Shown here: piece by piece, positions 1 to 4,913 of the stretch
How the letters are laid out: each line of letters opens with the position of its first letter
How positions within the stretch are numbered: the first letter of the stretch is position 1
Source of the DNA: Phycisphaerae bacterium
GTDB lineage: Bacteria; Planctomycetota; Phycisphaerae; JAAYCJ01
Assembly (NCBI GenBank): GCA_012514125.1
Contig: JAAZAW010000022.1
Span: 1 to 9,291, forward strand
Direction: 5' to 3'
Length of the DNA: 9,291 nucleotides
The notes under the pieces: generated by a model
The model's input: only the letters and a program-made list of their open reading frames with translations
The model's database searches: none
Told to the model about the DNA's origin: nothing
Program-made: the position numbers and the translations under genes

Positions 1-13
1 ATGCAGCGATTAA

Positions 14-3000
14 TTATTCGCCCTGGAGGACGATCAGATCCAACGGACCGACTTTAATCCCGGTCTTATGATCCACAGCTTTCTTGGTAGAATCAAAAAA
101 CCATTTTTTCCCGGGAATCACTTTATCGAAATCCACGACTATTTCTCCTTCGCGATTAGGATCGTAATTCAAGAGAAACAATAGTACTCGCGTTCCCAAC
201 GTTCGTCCAAGAACGAGTGCGTATTTGGATTTTTTAACGGCTTTGTCGGGTACAGCGAGTTTCCGACCATCGACAAAGAAATCTTCGTACCGGGCAATCA
301 GGGTAGTGCCGCGTGCGATGGCGTTATCGAATCGTCCGTCGTTGTTGTACCAATGCCAATAATAGATTCCATCAAACCCAATCGCCGCCATCTGAACCAT
401 CTGAAGCGTGGTCAATTCGGGATAGTTAAAGACCATCCGCTCCCCGACACGCATATATCCTGTCGTCAGGACCGCCATCATGGGTGTCTTGGCCGCACCT
501 TCCACCAGTTCCAACGACTTGAGCGATTCGACATGAAACGAGGTTGCGGATGCCTGGGGCGATCCTATATATCGGAACATCTGTCCGGCTCCGATATGCG
601 GAAGGATACGGCGCCAATCCAGCCGGCCATCCGTCATAACCCGCGGATTCGTCGCCTGGCCGCCATTGATAAAAAGGCGAGCCCCCGGACGCGCCTCGGC
701 GATACGTTGATCCCATTTGATGATCATTCGCTTTGATTGTTCCAGAGCGAAATCGATCCAAGCCTTGTTCAGGACCGGATCATTCTGAATCGCTTGCGGT
801 GTGAGGGAAACCCCTGAACTCAGGCCCGCATGTTTGCGAAACGCAGCCAGACACCGCTCACAGAAACAAACGTTCCAGATCGGCGGGCCTTCCAGGTCCC
901 AGTTTAATCCCAGGGAAGGGCAATACTCGTTTAGAAATGATGAAACCTGTTTAAAGACTTCGCTGTTATCTTCCAGTGAGATTTCGGGACAAACCAGGGT
1001 TTTCGATCTTGAACCGTTAAATAAGACTGCCGCATGATCCGGGTGCTCTTTCAGATAGACCGTGGAATTACAAAATCCCGGACAATAGTCGATCCTCTGC
1101 AGATGATGCAAGCTGGCAATGGTCTCAAATTCCTTGCTTAAGGGCGCTCCCATCAACCCATTAAGACCGATACCGGCAAAATGGGCGGCAAGATCACTCC
1201 ACAAAGCTTGAGGGTACGTAGGTCCATTAGTCCAGGCGAATATTGGAAACCGTTTGGGTTGTTTCCCATGGATACGGGATAAAACAATCAGGGGTATCTC
1301 ATGTACAGGTTCCGTCAAGCCTTTTCTGGATACCTGAAATTTGATCGTCGAATTTACCGGAAACGCCGTCGTTCCAGGTACGGTGGCACGCAACCACAGA
1401 CGAAATGGCGCGGTATACTCGGGCAGCGTTGAAAGTTCCTTCGCCGGAGGGGGTGAATTGACTTTTATAATCGTGTGCCGCAAGACCTGACCGTTACGGT
1501 TAATTTTTTCGGATTTGAATTCGGCAATCGACGGTAAGCTGCTATAATCGCCGGGTTCCTTTTTTTTCGCCGGCGGGAAAATCTCAACCCACTCCGGCGT
1601 CTCAAGGGTGGCGGTGTACCCTTCCGCGCCGCCGCGAGTATCGGAAATGATCCAATAGAGAAACGTCATCCCTCCATTGGCCAGATACAAGACATTATTA
1701 TAATCTTCCGTCGGCCAGAAGGTACTGGCAAGCGGAAGCCCCTGATCTATCCAGATTCTTCCTCCGTTGATTACAATAGGAACCTGTCCGGGGCAAGTCA
1801 GTTTCAAGGTATTTTTATGGTATCCGGTCGCCATGTTTTCAGGCCAGGGGATCGTGATATTTCCGGTGCGGGCCGGAATGGTCTTTACCTCCCCGGGACT
1901 CCGGTCCCATTGCGATTCAATGGTGACCTCGCCCGCCTTGGAATTGTCGCAGGATAATGCCACGATAAGTCCACCGGGGGTCGCATCCGAATTCGTCTTC
2001 GATGCAAAACCGCTGATTCGAACGGGAAAAGTTCCAAAAACGATTCGACCGTATTTTTCTTTATCATGAAAAGAACCTCGTACCGGAGCCCAGGTGGAAT
2101 TCTCTCCGTGAGGACGTTCCTGTCGATTGAAATTAATACTCCAGCATTCTCCCGGCAGGGGAACCCGTCCAATAACGGAAAACGGAATGGCCATTTCAAC
2201 CGACCATCCTCGGCTTCCTCGAAAAGCGGCGCAGGACCATTGATCCTGTAATCCTGATTCATCCACTTTACTGCCCAAACTGTTGACTGCCGCGTGAAAT
2301 ACCTCAGAAGAAGCGTTGGAGGAATCGGCCTCGATGAACACTTCAACACAATCGTCAGACCAGATCGCCCCTCCTGTTTTCTGGACAGCCCATATCTTGT
2401 TCATGGAATCTTCATGGCAGGAAAAAGCGATGTAAAGTTTTTCATCATCGTAACAGACTTTTGCCTGTGTCTGTTGGGTCACCGGCGCAGGCCATTTGGG
2501 AGCGACATATCTGAGATCTACCCTCGGTGCCGTTTTCCAGACCGGCTCACTGGTCCTGCCGTCAATTTTCGGTTGCGGTCCGGATGCCATTTTCGGTACA
2601 TACAGGATGGGAATAAAATCCATGGAAGTTTCCATCTTTGCTGTCTCTGTCAAACAGGTACGATCGGAAGTCCCCTTCATCGGCCGGGATGGTTTTTTAT
2701 CATCGCCGGTCTGCTCAATCCTGATCGAACCGACCGCAAGATGGCCCCAGGTCGAAGTAACGGCAAGCCGAACCTTTTCAGGAAGTTGCGGGCTGGAGGT
2801 ATGAAGTACCTGCCAGGACTTTCCATCGTTTGATGCGGCAAACTCACAAAACCTTCCCTCGACGTTTCGCCCAAGCGTGATTCTCAGATAATCGTATTTC
2901 TCGATATCACTGATGATCGGCCGTGTGGATTTGTGAATATTGCCTACACCGCCTCCATCCAAAAGGATATAATTTCCATCGCTATATTCCGGAAATGTCA

Positions 3001-3451
3001 GACGAAATCCAAAAGTAAGTTTGTTCTGACGTCCCTGTTCACACAGAAGTAATACACCCGAATCGGAGATATTTTTTTCGCCGTATTTTCCCCTTTGCCA
3101 CGGCCGGATTTGCCACGTGATTTGCAACGTCCCCTGTTCTCCCTGCCGCGGCAGTCGCCAATAATGCGTACTCGTCACTTGGGCAGGCTTTCCATTTCCA
3201 TAAATACGAAGATCACCATTTAAAACATGGGCCGTGGAAAGCCTGGCATCTTTGGGAAGTTCCACAACCCACCGTGTCGTATCCAGGTTTGAACTTTGAA
3301 AATCATCGTAAACCTCCTCGTTGTCCAAATTGTTATCCGATATCCCGACGCCATGGCCTTCCGGTACCGCGATCGACAGGATTATGGAGATGAGTGCGAA
3401 AATCCTCATGAAGATGTTGAAATACATGGATAACAAGTTGTTCCTTTTCAT
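14..3451 (-). CDS. Secreted CBM9-containing glycosidase-like protein (1145 aa)
   Basis: Probable extracytoplasmic glycoside hydrolase-like enzyme; family and substrate unknown. The frame opens at a GTG at 3499, but I choose the ATG at 3451, which follows AGGAAAGGA with a 9-nt spacer and gives MKRNNLLS, then a hydrophobic stretch (residues 14-29) typical of a signal peptide. Domains: a LamG/DUF1080-like beta-sandwich at about 46-248, starting YDDFQSSNLDTTRW; a CBM9-like module at about 280-474 with the usual landmarks (KIDG, WSDDCVEVFIE, WSVEMAIPF, WSINFNRQER); a linker beta region; and a C-terminal barrel-like domain at about 734-1064. The barrel carries NWDLEG (D852, E854) followed by CFCERC (C862-C867), a pattern seen near the active site of GH42-like barrels, and later YYWHWYNNDG. 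A short beta domain (1069-1145) closes the protein. It lies 110 bp downstream of the pilin-like gene. The catalytic assignment is inference; CBM9 and secretion are well supported. Confidence 0.85.
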   Translation of the reverse strand: MKRNNLLSMYFNIFMRIFALISIILSIAVPEGHGVGISDNNLDNEEVYDDFQSSNLDTTRWVVELPKDARLSTAHVLNGDLRIYGNGKPAQVTSTHYWRLPRQGEQGTLQITWQIRPWQRGKYGEKNISDSGVLLLCEQGRQNKLTFGFRLTFPEYSDGNYILLDGGGVGNIHKSTRPIISDIEKYDYLRITLGRNVEGRFCEFAASNDGKSWQVLHTSSPQLPEKVRLAVTSTWGHLAVGSIRIEQTGDDKKPSRPMKGTSDRTCLTETAKMETSMDFIPILYVPKMASGPQPKIDGRTSEPVWKTAPRVDLRYVAPKWPAPVTQQTQAKVCYDDEKLYIAFSCHEDSMNKIWAVQKTGGAIWSDDCVEVFIEADSSNASSEVFHAAVNSLGSKVDESGLQDQWSCAAFRGSRGWSVEMAIPFSVIGRVPLPGECWSINFNRQERPHGENSTWAPVRGSFHDKEKYGRIVFGTFPVRISGFASKTNSDATPGGLIVALSCDNSKAGEVTIESQWDRSPGEVKTIPARTGNITIPWPENMATGYHKNTLKLTCPGQVPIVINGGRIWIDQGLPLASTFWPTEDYNNVLYLANGGMTFLYWIISDTRGGAEGYTATLETPEWVEIFPPAKKKEPGDYSSLPSIAEFKSEKINRNGQVLRHTIIKVNSPPPAKELSTLPEYTAPFRLWLRATVPGTTAFPVNSTIKFQVSRKGLTEPVHEIPLIVLSRIHGKQPKRFPIFAWTNGPTYPQALWSDLAAHFAGIGLNGLMGAPLSKEFETIASLHHLQRIDYCPGFCNSTVYLKEHPDHAAVLFNGSRSKTLVCPEISLEDNSEVFKQVSSFLNEYCPSLGLNWDLEGPPIWNVCFCERCLAAFRKHAGLSSGVSLTPQAIQNDPVLNKAWIDFALEQSKRMIIKWDQRIAEARPGARLFINGGQATNPRVMTDGRLDWRRILPHIGAGQMFRYIGSPQASATSFHVESLKSLELVEGAAKTPMMAVLTTGYMRVGERMVFNYPELTTLQMVQMAAIGFDGIYYWHWYNNDGRFDNAIARGTTLIARYEDFFVDGRKLAVPDKAVKKSKYALVLGRTLGTRVLLFLLNYDPNREGEIVVDFDKVIPGKKWFFDSTKKAVDHKTGIKVGPLDLIVLQGE

Positions 3452-3460
3452 TCGGCGAGT

Positions 3461-3469
3461 TCCTTTCCT
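3461..3469 (-). promoter_or_regulatory. Ribosome binding site deciding the start of the 1145-aa gene
   Basis: Reading the minus strand, AGGAAAGGA lies 9 nt before the ATG at 3451. The longer GTG start at 3499 has no comparable purine-rich site and would put 16 charged residues in front of the signal peptide, so the ATG is preferred. Confidence 0.6.
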
Positions 3470-3561
3470 GTATCGTTCCTGAAATTCATCATAAACCACG
3501 ACGACATCCGTTGCTCATTATTCTACCTGTTGTGAAACATTGATAGGGAATAGAGATGGAA

Positions 3562-4314
3562 TCATCGCGGAAGAAGCCATTTTTGCTTGTTGTTGAGCTG
3601 ATTGTAATTCATGGATGCGGCATGTCCATCCGCAAACGTCGCATTGGCTCGAAGATTGTGCCTGAGGGATACCTGTGGATAGTTGATGGGCGCCACACCC
3701 AGGGGCGGTCCCCAGACAACGGTTTCCCAGCACAGGGGAACGGTGTCTTTCCAGGTAAAGACATCGGAGTAGGGGGTGATCACCATAGAAGAAAAGTTCC
3801 CACCTTCATAGGTTCCCGCCGCCCCCCGCCAGCCGCCCTCGATAATCCAGACGGTCTCGCTTGGATATGGAATCATGGACATTCGAACCCTTCCCCAGGG
3901 ATCCCATGCATTGTTGGTATTCGCATTGCCGCGAGAGAATCCCGCACTGGCCCCGTACATCGGAGATCCTCCCACCGAACTCTTTTCGGGACACAGCCAA
4001 TTTTCTCCCGCAACCCAGAACTCTTTTGAATCGTTATAAAAAGGGACATATTTATTCAGAGCATAATTAACCGGTTCCTGTACATACGTATAGGGAAATT
4101 GATCGGCATGATCGTTGAGATACATGGCGGTCCCGGTGCCAAATTGTTTGGTTCTGGTCATACAGACCGCCTGCCTGGCCATCTGGCGGGCTTTCTGCAA
4201 TGCCGGCAGCAGAAGGGCGATCAACACCGCAATAATCGCCACCACCACCAGAAGCTCAATTAAGGTGAAACCGGCTTTACTCTTTGAATTACGATCTATT
4301 GAGTTCATACTCAT
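3562..4314 (-). CDS. Type IV pilin-like protein with H-X9-DG C-terminal motif
   Basis: A 250-aa protein with a class III (prepilin) signal: a short basic leader, then KAGFTLIELLVVVAIIAVL, with cleavage expected between G15 and F16 and the conserved glutamate (E5 of the mature protein) at residue 20. The hydrophobic helix runs to about residue 41. Near the C terminus, H219 is followed by nine residues and D229-G230 (FADGH), the H-X9-DG signature of the large prepilin-type protein family abundant in Planctomycetota and Lentisphaerota. Such proteins need a prepilin peptidase; none is in the window. The middle is rich in Trp, Gly and aromatic residues, as expected of a secreted globular head. It sits between two secreted CBM9-like proteins, suggesting surface display or secretion linked to polysaccharide handling. 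It has its own good ribosome binding site and a palindrome just upstream. The family is sure; the role is inferred. Confidence 0.93.
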   Translation of the reverse strand: MSMNSIDRNSKSKAGFTLIELLVVVAIIAVLIALLLPALQKARQMARQAVCMTRTKQFGTGTAMYLNDHADQFPYTYVQEPVNYALNKYVPFYNDSKEFWVAGENWLCPEKSSVGGSPMYGASAGFSRGNANTNNAWDPWGRVRMSMIPYPSETVWIIEGGWRGAAGTYEGGNFSSMVITPYSDVFTWKDTVPLCWETVVWGPPLGVAPINYPQVSLRHNLRANATFADGHAASMNYNQLNNKQKWLLPR

Positions 4315-4320
4315 TATCGT

Positions 4321-4327
4321 TCCTTCT
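4321..4327 (-). promoter_or_regulatory. Ribosome binding site of the pilin-like gene
   Basis: On the minus strand AGAAGGA precedes the ATG at 4314 with a 6-nt spacer. It supports the first ATG rather than the second ATG two codons later. Confidence 0.7.
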
Positions 4328-4333
4328 AATCTA

Positions 4334-4351
4334 GAATAATCACTATTATTC
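4334..4351. promoter_or_regulatory. AT-rich inverted repeat upstream of the pilin-like gene
   Basis: A perfect 7-bp inverted repeat with a 4-bp spacer, GAATAATCACTATTATTC on the plus strand, ends 20 bp before the pilin-like start codon and 7 bp before its ribosome binding site. The symmetry and position would fit an operator for a dimeric regulator or a 5' leader hairpin. No related copy was seen upstream of the other genes, so assigning it to the GntR-type regulator in the window would be speculation. Confidence 0.4.
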
Positions 4352-4380
4352 GATTTGCCTTAATACATTTACCAGGTTAT

Positions 4381-4441
4381 AGGTCTTGGACTGTCAGGAG
4401 CGACCGCCGATCGCCTGATAGTCCCAAAGTCTGAGGCCCAG
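4381..4441. repeat. Palindromic interspersed repeat, copy A
   Basis: The core 4388-4424 folds as a hairpin: GGACTGTCAG pairs with CTGATAGTCC (one G-T pair), then a 2-nt GA bulge, then GCGACC against GATCGC with one mismatch and a GCC loop. Bases 4393-4441 align with copy B (4850-4899) in the same orientation at 41 of 50 positions by hand count, with one 1-nt indel. Differences partly preserve pairing, which suggests the fold matters. It lies 74 bp upstream of the pilin-like gene and just outside the stop codon of the 21-bp-repeat open frame. Confidence 0.7.
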
Positions 4442-4443
4442 AT

Positions 4444-4752
4444 TTATCGATCCTCCACAACTCCAAAAAAATCAACAGATTTATAAATCTTATTTCTAAT
4501 GCTGCATTTTTTACTCATATTTTCCTTCTTTCGGGCCTCAGGAATTGTTCTACTGAGGTCCGCGAGACCCTGGCGGAGGTCAGGGACGCCGTCCCGGAGG
4601 TCCGCCGTCGTGTGGCGGAGGTCAGGAATTCCTCGCCGGAAGCCCGGTGCACCGTTCCGGAGGTCCGGCTCGCCTTGCCGGAAGTCCGCCCGGCGGGTAC
4701 GGGACACCGACCTTCCACCGATCGCCGCCACCTTCGTCAAGGGTGCATTCAT
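4444..4752 (-). CDS. Possible small heptad-repeat protein (102 aa), uncertain
   Basis: Open frame from ATG at 4752 to TAA at 4444; an overlapping GTG lies one codon earlier. The central part (about residues 19-74) is built of seven-residue units with consensus xGxPDLR, for example QGEPDLR, RGIPDLR and DGVPDLR, encoded by the 21-bp tandem array. The C-terminal 28 residues are basic and encoded by AT-rich DNA. There is no signal peptide or recognised domain, and proline in most units argues against a coiled coil in this frame. No strong ribosome binding site is visible (GAAAAGTGAAAAGTG precedes the ATG). Because the period is a multiple of three, open frames also occur on the plus strand (EVRxxxP units), so openness alone is weak evidence of coding. 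The frame is bracketed by repeat copies A and B. It may be non-coding repeat DNA. Confidence 0.3.
   Translation of the reverse strand: MNAPLTKVAAIGGRSVSRTRRADFRQGEPDLRNGAPGFRRGIPDLRHTTADLRDGVPDLRQGLADLSRTIPEARKKENMSKKCSIRNKIYKSVDFFGVVEDR
4477..4490. repeat. Perfect 14-bp AT-rich palindrome
   Basis: AGATTTATAAATCT is its own reverse complement. It lies in the AT-rich end of the cassette between copy A and the 21-bp array; on the minus strand a run of seven T follows a few bases later. A protein-binding site or a weak terminator are both possible, and chance is not excluded. Confidence 0.35.
4534..4722. repeat. 21-bp GC-rich tandem repeat array
   Basis: Seven clear consecutive 21-bp units start at 4555, 4576, 4597, 4618, 4639, 4660 and 4681, each beginning GAGGTC, GAAGTC or GAAGCC and most ending CCG or GCG. 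A degenerate unit precedes them at 4534 (it shares TCAGGAATT with the unit at 4618) and a decayed one may follow at 4702. Units differ at many positions while the 21-bp spacing holds exactly, with no indels, so reading frame is kept through the array. The region is far richer in GC than the flanking DNA. No unique spacers separate the units, so this is not a CRISPR array. Confidence 0.85.
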
Positions 4753-4788
4753 CACTTTTCACTTTTCAATCTATCGTTCCATGACGGC

Positions 4789-4814
4789 CTCGGCAGGCGA
4801 TGAGACCTGCCGAG
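4789..4814. repeat. Perfect 9-bp hairpin between the array and copy B
   Basis: CTCGGCAGG (4789-4797) and CCTGCCGAG (4806-4814) are exact reverse complements around an 8-nt loop. No T-run follows on either strand, so it is not a typical intrinsic terminator. It may belong to the same repeat cassette as copies A and B. Confidence 0.5.
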
Positions 4815-4836
4815 ACTCCAAATCAGACTTTTGGCT

Positions 4837-4899
4837 CTGGGCTTTGGCGGTCAGGAGCGACCTGCCGGTCGCTTGACAGACCCAACGCCTAAAGCCCAG
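4837..4899. repeat. Palindromic interspersed repeat, copy B
   Basis: A long two-tier hairpin. The outer stem pairs CTGGGCTTTGGCG (4837-4849) with CGCCTAAAGCCCAG (4886-4899), with a single bulged A. The inner stem pairs GTCAG with TTGAC, then, after a 2-nt GA bulge, GCGACC with GGTCGC around a TGCC loop. It begins 14 bp downstream of the dockerin gene stop codon, so it could stabilise the 3' end of that transcript or slow polymerase, but no U-tract follows on the minus strand. It is homologous and in direct orientation to copy A, about 450 bp away. Confidence 0.7.
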
Positions 4900-4913
4900 G
4901 GTCCCAAGCCTTC

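Noticed and set aside
2294..2833. Plus-strand open frame of 179 codons
   Set aside because: It is antisense to the CBM9-like and beta-sandwich part of the 1145-aa protein, with no domain and no ribosome binding site that I can see.
3556..4029. Plus-strand open frame of 157 codons
   Set aside because: It is antisense to the pilin-like gene, whose signal and H-X9-DG motif make the minus-strand reading certain.
4534..4722. CRISPR array
   Set aside because: The 21-bp units are directly adjacent with no unique spacers, the units are too divergent, and no cas gene is present.
4499..4876. Plus-strand open frame with WRRSG-type repeats
   Set aside because: It is another reading of the 21-bp array, very rich in Arg and Ser, without an evident ribosome binding site. 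Any 21-bp array gives several open frames, so I kept only the minus-strand frame as a low-confidence candidate because its ends coincide with the repeat copies.
4837..4899. Intrinsic terminator of the dockerin gene
   Set aside because: The hairpin is well placed after the stop codon, but no T-run follows on the minus strand, and a related copy occurs upstream of another gene; I list it as a repeat.
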